Positions 56,513 to 63,885 of a stretch of DNA of 64,000 bases are shown one piece after another; the first letter of the stretch is position 1, and each line of letters begins with the position of its first letter. This DNA comes from Psychroserpens sp. NJDZ02 (GTDB taxonomy: Bacteria > Bacteroidota > Bacteroidia > Flavobacteriales > Flavobacteriaceae). The notes under the pieces were generated by a model. It did not search any database. It was not told the DNA's origin and was given only the letters and a program-made list of their open reading frames with translations. The DNA lies in the NCBI RefSeq assembly GCF_004843725.1, contig NZ_CP039451.1:246501-310500 (forward strand), written 5' to 3'. A program made the translations under genes and the position numbers.

Positions 56513-57028
56513 ATGAAAACACTTATTCAAAATAGAAAAATTTCACTTATACATTGTTGTTTCGTTCCGTTTATATTGATTAGCTTTTATTCCTGCAGTA
56601 CGCAGCAATCGTATTCAGCTAAAATATCTAAATTTCAACCGTCATTTCGGGGTGAGATTAAAGAAAATAGCATGAAAGGAGTTTCAGACACTACAGTTGT
56701 GTTTATTAACGGAAAGGTCAATAATTACGATAAACATGCAGGAAAAGGTATTGAACTAACTTTTACTAGTGAAGAAAACAATCAGAGTTTTAAAACAATC
56801 ACAGATTCTATTGGCCAATTTCAAATAACCATAGCTAGCGGCTTATACAAATTACAGCTAATTCCTTACAGATTAAGCCGCACTCCAACTTTAAATTTTG
56901 AAAATTTAAAGTATAAATCTGGAGACATACGCCAATTGAAAATCTACACGGAATTATCTGCTGAGACCGTAGCATTAGATACCGTTTTTAAGAATAAAAA
57001 AGCTTATATTAAATATCTCAGAAGATAG
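56513..57028 (+). CDS. Lipoprotein with a carboxypeptidase-regulatory-like beta domain
   Basis: 171 residues from ATG 56513. An upstream in-frame ATG at 56414 lies inside the promoter module and is rejected. A signal with LIHCCFVPFILISFYSCSTQ has the lipobox at S-C. VVFINGKVNNYDKHAGKGIE then LTFTSEENNQSFKTITDSIG and QFQITIASGLYKLQLIPYRL form the beta-sandwich pattern of CarboxypepD_reg-like domains. It is probably a surface or periplasmic protein; no enzyme motif is visible. Confidence 0.72.
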   Translation: MKTLIQNRKISLIHCCFVPFILISFYSCSTQQSYSAKISKFQPSFRGEIKENSMKGVSDTTVVFINGKVNNYDKHAGKGIELTFTSEENNQSFKTITDSIGQFQITIASGLYKLQLIPYRLSRTPTLNFENLKYKSGDIRQLKIYTELSAETVALDTVFKNKKAYIKYLRR

Positions 57029-57165
57029 ACCTCTTAAGATTTAACTTTTAAATTAAAAAAAATAGACAAGTACCTTTATCACTTGAATTCAACGTTAACA
57101 AAATCACTATATTTAGAGCTAAAAAGGAATATTATAGTAATTCAATTATTGAAAATTAAAAAAAA

Positions 57166-57993
57166 ATGAATTTATCGTACAAATTATTTTTTACATTTTG
57201 TTCCATTATCTTTTTCATTAAATGTGGTAAAAAGGATACTAAAATTGAAAATAAATTATTATTAAATGATGAAGCTTCCATAATTCGTGAAGCTAAAATC
57301 AAAATAGAAAAGACTATAGATTTAGATATATTGTATTCAAAAGGCATATCTATTATGAGTAATCATATAGTTACATTTGATTTCGATTATGATAATTCGT
57401 TAGATGCATTAGTATTTTTGGGGTTCAAAAACACTAAAAACAATACATTCTATAAATCAAAAATTCTTTTTTTAAGAAACAATGGCAAAGAATTGATACC
57501 TACAGATTCTTTAATTTATTCATATAAACATATAATTCCATCTCAAAGTAAAAGCTTCTACTCTAATAGAGGAGATGGTATTATAATTGAAAAATACATA
57601 CCTGACTCTTTTGGTCGGATAGGAGAAAGTTTTAGCAGTCGAGGTATCGTTATATATCTTCAAAACAATTTACAACTTGATTACATAACTACCAACGATG
57701 TAAAATTTAGTTATACAGAGCGCGATAATAGAAAATATGTATCCGCAAGAAAAGGACTTTTATGTAGAAAACAGCCCAGTAAAAATGCTGAAGTGATAGA
57801 TAAATTAAAGTATGGACAAGAGGTTAACGTTATAGCATTAACAGATAAAGAATTAACAATTTATGACGAAGATATGAATGAAAATATTTCTGGAAACTGG
57901 GTAGGTATCACATTGAAGACCAAATCTAACGATGCATATACCCCTTATGGATATGTATTTAATGGTTATTTAGTGGATGATAATCCAAATTAA
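57166..57993 (+). CDS. Lipoprotein with a C-terminal bacterial SH3 domain
   Basis: 275 residues. The signal sequence LFFTFCSIIFFIKCGKKDTK gives a lipobox cysteine near residue 20. The middle is beta-rich with VTFDFDYDNSLDALVFLG, reminiscent of FG-GAP-like or calcium-loop proteins. Residues 195-270 form an SH3_3-type domain: RKGLLCRKQPSKNAEVIDKL, YGQEVNVI, GNWVGITL and GYVFNGYL. SH3b domains often bind cell-wall or peptide partners. It has its own 137-nt upstream gap with no copy of the promoter module. Confidence 0.72.
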   Translation: MNLSYKLFFTFCSIIFFIKCGKKDTKIENKLLLNDEASIIREAKIKIEKTIDLDILYSKGISIMSNHIVTFDFDYDNSLDALVFLGFKNTKNNTFYKSKILFLRNNGKELIPTDSLIYSYKHIIPSQSKSFYSNRGDGIIIEKYIPDSFGRIGESFSSRGIVIYLQNNLQLDYITTNDVKFSYTERDNRKYVSARKGLLCRKQPSKNAEVIDKLKYGQEVNVIALTDKELTIYDEDMNENISGNWVGITLKTKSNDAYTPYGYVFNGYLVDDNPN

Positions 57994-58283
57994 AATTCTT
58001 TTTTATGTTTATGTAAATTTGTTTGACTAATCAGAATCGTAATTTAAAAAAATCGCAAATAAATAGCCAACCGATTTCATATAAACATAAAAAAGAGTAG
58101 TATTAAATTAAATAATTAGAAATCTGTGCATAAAAAAAAACAGGACTGTCTAAAATTAATTGCAGACTTTTAGCTTATTTACAAAAGTCCATGCAAACTT
58201 TCTTGATTCACTTTTAATTTTCTCAACTAACAGCTTAAAACACGTAACTAACCTATACATCCACGACTCTAATAAACAATTTA

Positions 58284-58907
58284 ATGAAAAACCTCAAATA
58301 CATTCTATGTCTCTTTATTTTCACATCCTGTAATAGTCCAAAACAATTGACCTTTAAGACTTCTAAAATTGACAAAGTTGAAGTTATTTCTAGATATTTA
58401 GGTAAAAAAACACAGATGAAAGCTGGTTTTAAAGAGGATTTTATCGCTGATTTAAACAAATCTAGCACTGTTACAACAGAAGATAATATAAGTACGCATA
58501 AAATTCTTATTTATAAAAAAAATGGAAAAATAGACACACTTCTAACGGATGGTTTTTTATACCAAAACAAAGGATTTTATAAATCGAAAGAGAACTTAAT
58601 AACAAAATATTCAATCGAAGAAAACAATTATTTATCTGACACAGTACAAGGGAAATTAAAAACTTTCGAGAGACTTCAAATTTATTTAAAAAAAGAAAAA
58701 CACGACAAACTTGCTAGTTTATTTGTAAATGATGTCCAATGGTTTATTAGAGAAATAAGAGTAAAAGACAAAGAAAGGTTTAAACGTTGGTGTGTATTAT
58801 GGACCTTTGACAAGGTAGCTTATAAAGAATACGTAATTAAAATAATAAATAAAAAAGACAATCTTTTTGATTACGAAAATGGTGAATGGAAGATCAATCA
58901 AAAGTAA
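58284..58907 (+). CDS. Lipoprotein of unknown function
   Basis: 207 residues. The signal is MKNLKYILCLFIFTSCNSPK with lipobox cysteine 16. The mature part is Lys-rich with KILIYKKNGKIDTLLTDGFL and YLSDTVQGKLKTFERLQIYL, probably beta strands followed by helices. I do not recognise a family. It lies 290 nt downstream of the SH3 protein; that gap shows a CTCAACTAAC sequence near 58218 that resembles the module's TAACTTC element, but no clear module. Confidence 0.65.
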   Translation: MKNLKYILCLFIFTSCNSPKQLTFKTSKIDKVEVISRYLGKKTQMKAGFKEDFIADLNKSSTVTTEDNISTHKILIYKKNGKIDTLLTDGFLYQNKGFYKSKENLITKYSIEENNYLSDTVQGKLKTFERLQIYLKKEKHDKLASLFVNDVQWFIREIRVKDKERFKRWCVLWTFDKVAYKEYVIKIINKKDNLFDYENGEWKINQK

Positions 58908-59070
58908 GAAACAACATCAACTATAATTAACACCACTTTTAGTGTTACATCCAAAAGTTTAATATGTTTTACACTCTCTACTAAATCTTAATGATTTAGC
59001 TATCCAGTTTAAATAATAAAGTAAAAAAGCTTAAACAAATCGAACAACATTTTAATCAAATCTATTATAC

Positions 59071-59254
59071 GCCTCAATTTTTGTTTTTCTCTAACGTAAA
59101 AAGAAGTCATTAATGGTATAGTGTTTAAAATTGTTTCAGTTGAAAAAGAATAGCAAACTGACTTTCTTGAATGATACAGAAACAATAAAAAAAATATCAT
59201 AAGACACACTTTATGAGCTTGATGTTGATTACAAAAGCTAATCTAAATACAGTA
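59071..59254 (+). pseudogene. Decayed small secreted-protein gene, copy 2
   Basis: The best-preserved copy of the C-terminal part: KEVINGI-FKIVSVEK, then after a frameshift KLTFLNDTETIKKIS, a stop, and DTLYELDVDYKS ending near 59239. The ancestral protein can be pieced together as about 70 residues with a signal peptide. It stands directly upstream of promoter module copy 4. No family is known to me. Confidence 0.65.
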
Positions 59255-59261
59255 TAGCGAC

Positions 59262-59310
59262 TTGATGTTGTCGTTTTTTTAAACTAACTTCATTGATGAC
59301 AATATGGCCT
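59262..59310 (+). promoter_or_regulatory. Recurring promoter module, copy 4
   Basis: TTG (59262-59264), 20-nt spacer, TAACTTCA (59285-59292). The leader after this point differs from copies 1-3. The next gene begins 180 nt downstream at 59475. The 567-nt gap 58908-59474 therefore holds the small-gene remnant and this module; the rest (59311-59474) shows nothing else I can support. Confidence 0.65.
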
Positions 59311-59474
59311 TTATGTGTAAGCTCCCCATAAAACCGAACTGTTTAAAAGTAGAATAATTATCTTAAATTTACCATTACGATAAAAAACAAATTATTATCT
59401 ATTCTTTCTTTTAGCCACTTGTACATCAAAATTAGAGAATACCATTTTAGAGATCAAAAAACAACGACAAACAT

Positions 59475-61121
59475 ATGAGGTATCTTTTTACCGTTTTACT
59501 ATTACTATTTTTTTTCTCTAGTCGTACTATTTATAATGGTAAAAACGATTATAAAAGTCTTGCTATAGATTCTGTCGTAACTATAGACAATAGCAATTTT
59601 AGAGTAATTCGTTACTTTGAAAATCAAAGAGAGCAATCAGAAAAATTATATGACACTTTACTGTTCGAAAATAAGATAAAACCACCTAATTACTTTCGGT
59701 TTAAAGTCTATGACCTCCATGAAGTTTTTTTTAGATGTTATAAAAGAGGGGATAATATTGTTATTAGCTATAATTTTTTAATGGAAAATTTATTCACACA
59801 AAAGAAATACTTTTTTCACGTGTATAATAATCTAGGTGAAATTAAAGATTTATCAAAAATTGACTATCTGAAAAAAGAAATTTCGTTAAGTGATTGGGCT
59901 GGTAAGATGTTATATATTAATACAAAAAAAGATCTTCATTTTACCATAACCAATGACACTCTAAAAATATTAAGTGATAAAAAGATTGAAAGAACCCTTT
60001 TTTTTGAAAAAGATACCTTTATACAGGACTATGATTATAGCAAAATAGAAACTTTAAGTTATTTTGAAGAAACAGATAGTGTAAACGCAGGATTTGACTT
60101 CAGATTTATAAATATAGTTCCTGTAAAGAAAAAAGATACTATACTGTTTAGAAAGTGGTCTAATGGAAAAAATCAGCTCCTTTTAAAAAACAAAACTTAT
60201 AAAATAACAACTGGCGAATTCATAGAATATTACAAAACAGGAGACACTATATTTACTAAAGCTAAGTTTCATTTAAAAAATTTAACCAACAATAAAGAGT
60301 TTAGTTTTTACACCTATGCAAACTTAGGCACCAGTACATCTTATTCTCATAACGAATTAACTGCGTTTGTATCGTTAGATAAAAAGAACGATGACACCGG
60401 TATTTTTACCTCCAGTTTTGGAAGAACCTTAGAACCCTTTTCTATATATTTTAAAATAGAAAACAATAATTTAAGGATTAGTAACCTATACTCAGATAAA
60501 TTTTACAGAAATCAAAGAACAACTTATAGTCTAGATACTTTAGTGAATATTGGGGAGAATGATTTAATTGATATCGAAAAATTATGGAACAACCACGCAC
60601 AAAATAACAATAGAATTTACTTAAATGATTATAATACAAAACATAATTTAAAACCAAAGGCAAACATTATTGTAACTCCCAAATATATAGACTATAAATA
60701 CAATAGAAAAGAGCCTATACCAACAGAGCCGCTTGTCTTTAATTTGACATTTGAAAATTATGGACAATGCGATTTTCATCAATCTTTTGTTATTAATGAC
60801 CAAATAGACTATGACCAAAAGGTAGCATACAATCTTACTTTTAAAAAAGAATTTGTCAGCACCTTTAAAATTCAACTAGATCAAATCGTAACAGGAAGCA
60901 GTCATCAAACATTCACATTAAAAAAGGTAGGAAAAAAAATCATACTAGAAAATGAATTCAAGACTGAAGATGATAGTCAAATACTTGAGACTATCTTTTT
61001 TATTTTTGAAAAAGCAGAAAATGAGTATACACTTACAGAAGCATATCAATACTATAAACATTACAACTATTATTCGGAAATAAAATTAATAGATGGTGTT
61101 TACATCTTAGATTCAGATTGA
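59475..61121 (+). CDS. Large secreted protein of unknown function
   Basis: 548 residues. The signal peptide MRYLFTVLLLLFFFSSRTI has no cysteine, so it is probably released or periplasmic. The mature protein is beta-rich, with two similar stretches around 50-150 and 230-330 (IKPPNYFRFKVYDLHEVFFR with KKYFFHVYNNLGEIKDLS, against NKEFSFYTYANLGTSTSY). These suggest an internal duplication. I recognise no catalytic motif. Base composition (very AT-rich, many AAA/TTT runs) resembles the other cargo genes more than the core genes. Confidence 0.7.
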   Translation: MRYLFTVLLLLFFFSSRTIYNGKNDYKSLAIDSVVTIDNSNFRVIRYFENQREQSEKLYDTLLFENKIKPPNYFRFKVYDLHEVFFRCYKRGDNIVISYNFLMENLFTQKKYFFHVYNNLGEIKDLSKIDYLKKEISLSDWAGKMLYINTKKDLHFTITNDTLKILSDKKIERTLFFEKDTFIQDYDYSKIETLSYFEETDSVNAGFDFRFINIVPVKKKDTILFRKWSNGKNQLLLKNKTYKITTGEFIEYYKTGDTIFTKAKFHLKNLTNNKEFSFYTYANLGTSTSYSHNELTAFVSLDKKNDDTGIFTSSFGRTLEPFSIYFKIENNNLRISNLYSDKFYRNQRTTYSLDTLVNIGENDLIDIEKLWNNHAQNNNRIYLNDYNTKHNLKPKANIIVTPKYIDYKYNRKEPIPTEPLVFNLTFENYGQCDFHQSFVINDQIDYDQKVAYNLTFKKEFVSTFKIQLDQIVTGSSHQTFTLKKVGKKIILENEFKTEDDSQILETIFFIFEKAENEYTLTEAYQYYKHYNYYSEIKLIDGVYILDSD

Positions 61122-61179
61122 AAATATAAGTGCAAAAATTTAAAGCATAGTAATTAATAAACAATACGGCCATTTGGCT

Positions 61180-61260
61180 TAAACAAAAAGTTTTCGTGTT
61201 TTTTTTCAAACTAACCCCCTTAATGATAATGACCGCTTCTTTGATTCACCATGGAGAAGT
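61180..61260 (+). promoter_or_regulatory. Recurring promoter module, copy 5 (worn)
   Basis: A T run followed by CAAACTAACCCCCTTAATGAT keeps the AAACTAAC core, but both promoter elements are degraded. A coding frame runs through this region into the next ORF, so the module seems to have been overwritten by, or recombined with, other DNA. Confidence 0.35.
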
Positions 61261-61326
61261 TCTCCTTCTAACAGAACAACAACTTGGCGTGCTGTTTTAT
61301 CAATTTGTTCTGTTTCTGAATTTAGA

Positions 61327-61518
61327 GTGTCTCTTTTTGAGTCTATAGTTTGGGGCGTTAATTTTGGAAATAATGGGATAAACACAAAATATTCACCAAA
61401 AGCAGCGACAACTTATGAAGTTTCTGGACCTGTCAGATTATTAAAATTGGGTCAGGGAAAAACAAAATCATTTAAAAGTGGAGGTTGGTCTTTTAGAGAA
61501 GCTCCAAAACAGTATTAA
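61327..61518 (+). pseudogene. C-terminal fragment of an unknown protein
   Basis: A 63-codon frame with only a GTG start. The frame stays open further upstream (to at least 61222, reading FFDSPWRSSPSNRTTTWRAV among others) with no ATG or plausible start. The end reads GPVRLLKLGQGKTKSFKSGG then WSFREAPKQY. It looks like the last domain of a larger protein, perhaps a toxin-type tail, joined to the array by recombination. The stop lies 3 nt before the next ATG, so it may still be translated with it. Confidence 0.4.
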
Positions 61519-61521
61519 ATC

Positions 61522-61947
61522 ATGAAATATTTATCTACATTATTTGTCATATTGGTCTTTTTTAGCTGTGTAAAATCAAAAGATAAGCATAATGAAGTAG
61601 CAATAACTCAGGTTAAAGAAAAGACATTGCAAGATAATAGTAAAATAGACGCTGTCAAATATTCAAAATCTAAAGCTATTATAAAAGGAAAGCTAATTGA
61701 ATGTGGTAGCGGAAACAAATATTTATATCCAACTATACAAGTTATGGATATCTTAATGAATACAAGTGGTTTGCATATTAAGGACACCATAAAAGTCGCA
61801 CATTATAATTGGAAGTCTGGCATACCAAAAGATAAAGAGTGCATAATATACCTAACATCTTGGCCAATTGATAGTGAAAATTTTAATAAAAATGAAAGTT
61901 GGATGTTAATAGAAGGAGATGGAAAATATGCCTGTGAATGCAAATAA
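61522..61947 (+). CDS. Lipoprotein of unknown function
   Basis: 141 residues. The signal is MKYLSTLFVILVFFSCVKSK with lipobox cysteine 16. The mature domain has IIKGKLIECGSGNKYLYPTI and ends DGKYACECK, so three further cysteines could form disulfides. Length and shape fit a small beta-barrel exported protein. Its tight coupling to the preceding fragment could suggest an effector-tail/protective-lipoprotein pair, but nothing in the sequence proves that. An intron trace begins 8 nt after its stop. Confidence 0.65.
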   Translation: MKYLSTLFVILVFFSCVKSKDKHNEVAITQVKEKTLQDNSKIDAVKYSKSKAIIKGKLIECGSGNKYLYPTIQVMDILMNTSGLHIKDTIKVAHYNWKSGIPKDKECIIYLTSWPIDSENFNKNESWMLIEGDGKYACECK

Positions 61948-61955
61948 CCATTGCC

Positions 61956-62004
61956 AATCGAATAGACAGATCCGACAAAAATAGCTAGCGCACACCGGTA
62001 TATG
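61956..62004 (-). mobile_element. Group II intron 3'-end trace (copy C)
   Basis: The plus strand reads ATCGAATAGACAGATCCGAC then AAAAATAGC, matching the domain VI/3' end of the full copy (ATCGAGTAGACGGCTCCGAC, TAAAATAGC) with few changes. The match then breaks in domain V (GCACACCGGTAT). Only about 49 nt remain. It starts 8 nt after the stop codon of the lipoprotein gene, in the same antisense orientation and relative place as copies A and B. Confidence 0.65.
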
Positions 62005-62040
62005 ATATATGAGAGTGATAGAGGCTGCAAAAGCTAATTC
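62005..62040 (+). pseudogene. Tail of the decayed small secreted-protein gene
   Basis: ATATATGAGAGTGATAGAGG then CTGCAAAAGCTAATTC matches the 3' end of the small gene seen at 54481-54522 and 59205-59240 (Y-E-S/L-D ... K-S-stop). The rest of the gene is gone. It sits between intron trace C and promoter module copy 6, repeating the order seen at the other boundaries. Confidence 0.5.
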
Positions 62041-62056
62041 AATACTAATTAACAAC

Positions 62057-62147
62057 TTGACTTTGTCTTTTTTTTAAACTAACTTCGTTTAACTTCGAAT
62101 AAAACTCATTAAAACGGAATCTTATTCGCTATATGTTATGCTACATT
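62057..62147 (+). promoter_or_regulatory. Recurring promoter-leader module, copy 6
   Basis: TTG (62057-62059), 20-nt spacer, TAACTTCG (62080-62087). The leader continues TTTAACTTCGAATAAAACTC and AAAACGGAATCTTATTCGCT and ends ATATGTTATGCTACATT before the ATG at 62148. The final TTATGCTAC is the reverse complement of GTAGCATAA at the 3' side of the gene. Confidence 0.7.
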
Positions 62148-63029
62148 ATGACAGAAACTATTAGATATGGATGTTGGCTAATCGATAATGTTAAATTTTC
62201 GGGCGAAGATTTTATCAAAAAAATTGACTTCAATGGTAGAGAAATTGAACTTTTAATTACAAACTACGAAAACTCTAAACATATAGAAGAACCATTTCAA
62301 GATTGGATTTATAATAAAATCATAAATGATGGAATGATGAATTCAAGAAATAGTCCTTTACCTATTAAATCAATATTTGTCATAACAAAGAATGGATATG
62401 AAAACAAAAACGCTTCGGAATTTTCATTACTCTTTAAATTGTGTTTAAAGCTTGTCTATTTTCAACCAACATTAGTTTCGCACACATCTGAATTTATTCC
62501 TAATGCTGCCATTACTATGCCTACTTGGGAAGGTTTTAAAAGTGTTACAACATCTTCTCAAACTGAAATTAATTCAAAAACTTTTGATAAAGTATTATTC
62601 TATTTTGATACACTAAATAAATTAAATATTAAACATAGTAGCATTCTTGAGGAAATTTATAAAATATCAGGAATTAATGATGTTTTAATTGAGTTATTAA
62701 GTCTTTACTCTTTTATAGAAGGGTTTTGGTGGAACAAAAAAGGAAAATCTAATCTTACAGATAGTTTTTTAGCAATGCTAGGACAAGATTACGCACCAGG
62801 ACGAGAAAACAAAACAAAAAGAGAAAATATTAAGAGCATTATAGAAAGTCAAAATGGATTATTGAGAAACCCTAAATTAGACGATATGCGACATATTTTA
62901 GCTCACGGAATGTATAAGCAGGAAGAAGATTCTTGGAATGAAAAACAATGGAAAGCTATTTATCAGCAAAGAAATCTATTACTAGAAATTATAATTGACT
63001 CACTAATAAATAAAATTAAAAAAACGTAG
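62148..63029 (+). CDS. HEPN-like protein (Apea-type), possible RNase
   Basis: 293 residues from ATG 62148 (MTETIRYGCWLI). An ATG five codons earlier (62133) lies inside the boundary repeat and is less likely. The C-terminal ~110 residues are helical with LSLYSFIEGFWWNKKGKSNL and LRNPKLDDMRHILAHGMYKQ. The R248-x4-H253 motif is the HEPN signature that in many members is an RNase active site. The N-terminal half is of unknown fold. There is no adjacent nucleotidyltransferase partner, so this is not a standard HEPN-MNT pair. A lone Apea-like protein in accessory DNA could serve phage defence. Confidence 0.65.
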   Translation: MTETIRYGCWLIDNVKFSGEDFIKKIDFNGREIELLITNYENSKHIEEPFQDWIYNKIINDGMMNSRNSPLPIKSIFVITKNGYENKNASEFSLLFKLCLKLVYFQPTLVSHTSEFIPNAAITMPTWEGFKSVTTSSQTEINSKTFDKVLFYFDTLNKLNIKHSSILEEIYKISGINDVLIELLSLYSFIEGFWWNKKGKSNLTDSFLAMLGQDYAPGRENKTKRENIKSIIESQNGLLRNPKLDDMRHILAHGMYKQEEDSWNEKQWKAIYQQRNLLLEIIIDSLINKIKKT

Positions 63030-63033
63030 CATA

Positions 63034-63652
63034 ATCGAGTAGACGGCTCCGACTAAAATAGCCGGAGTGCGCCTCTCACACCACCGTACATACGGGTCTC
63101 GTATACGGCGGTTCGTAAATCATCACGCCAAAGCTCTTTTCACCCTTGACACTATCTTCTAATTTAGGCATAGGCTACCACTAGTGCTCCTATGCGAATT
63201 TTGAAGAGAATTACGTTCAGTCCTTCCTTACTTGTGAGACCTTCTGAGGTATTGCCTCAACTCGTTTCCTGTAAGTACTATGACTTCTGCTGACTTCTCC
63301 ATATAGTCAACTCGTAACTTTGGAGACCTCCCCAGGTAATGGCATCCTCTTTCACTCAATCACTGCCGTATCTACATAGTTACCCTTTTGGTACTGTTTG
63401 GGCGTTACAATGATGTGCTTGCTTACCCGAATAACTATGCCTCTGTATACGATTTCTGTTCGTCAGTACCGAGTTTTGTAGTGGTATTTGCTCATTAATC
63501 AATCACAAATAGCCTTCAGATGTAACCTCGCGATTACCACCCTTGCGACTTACTAATGCTTCAAGACGTTACTCCTGCGCATAAGGGACTTGCACCCTCT
63601 AGATTAATTATTTACCTTTCCGTAAATTAAAAGATGCCCATGCTGGGCACAC
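63034..63652 (-). mobile_element. Complete ORF-less group II intron (copy B)
   Basis: On the minus strand it begins GTGTGCCCAGCATGGGC at 63652, continues TCTAGAGGGTGCAAGTCCC and TGAAGGC blocks of domain I, and has CTGGGGAGGTCTCC and GAAGTCAGCAGAAGTCATAG. A short stem GCATAGG/CCTATGC stands where the RT gene normally sits. Domain V pairs ACCGCCGTA with TACGGTGGT, and domain VI ends GTCTACTCGAT at 63034 with a candidate branch A seven nt from the end. At 619 nt there is no room for a reverse transcriptase. All six domains seem present, so splicing with a protein supplied in trans is possible. Confidence 0.82.
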
Positions 63653-63716
63653 ACAATGTATATAAAACATAGCTATTATAGGTTTTACCAAAGGTTTTTG
63701 TGTGTTTTCGGAGACC

Positions 63717-63738
63717 GCCAAATTTTTAAATTTGGCTT
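63717..63738 (+). repeat. Perfect inverted repeat
   Basis: GCCAAATTT-TT-AAATTTGGC, followed by TTTTAG and, 30 nt on, a second copy of the half AAATTTAAAAATTTGGCT. It lies just outside the intron, in the 230-nt stretch before the third small secreted-protein gene. It may act as a hairpin terminator for the HEPN unit or as part of the boundary. Nothing else is recognisable in 63739-63885. Confidence 0.5.
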
Positions 63739-63885
63739 TTAGAACAATAAAGATAAAGAGAAAAATTTAAAAATTTGGCTCGTGTATAATCCGAAACGAT
63801 AGTGTCTTTTAACACGCTACGTTTAAAATACGAGACGTTAAACGCCCCCAAATATCTAATCCACACAAAAAGCAAAAAAGTTAAA

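Noticed and set aside
57156..57347. 63-codon minus-strand frame over the start of the SH3 lipoprotein gene
   Set aside because: It overlaps a clear signal peptide and lipobox on the other strand and has no start context.
62148..63029. HEPN-MNT toxin-antitoxin pair
   Set aside because: No nucleotidyltransferase gene is adjacent; the neighbours are an intron and a lipoprotein gene.
63034..63652. Assigning the intron to the IIC-attC class
   Set aside because: Orientation and position fit, but the domain V sequence (GAACCGCCGTATACG...) and the flanks do not show the known TTGTT target. The class cannot be given without a covariance model.
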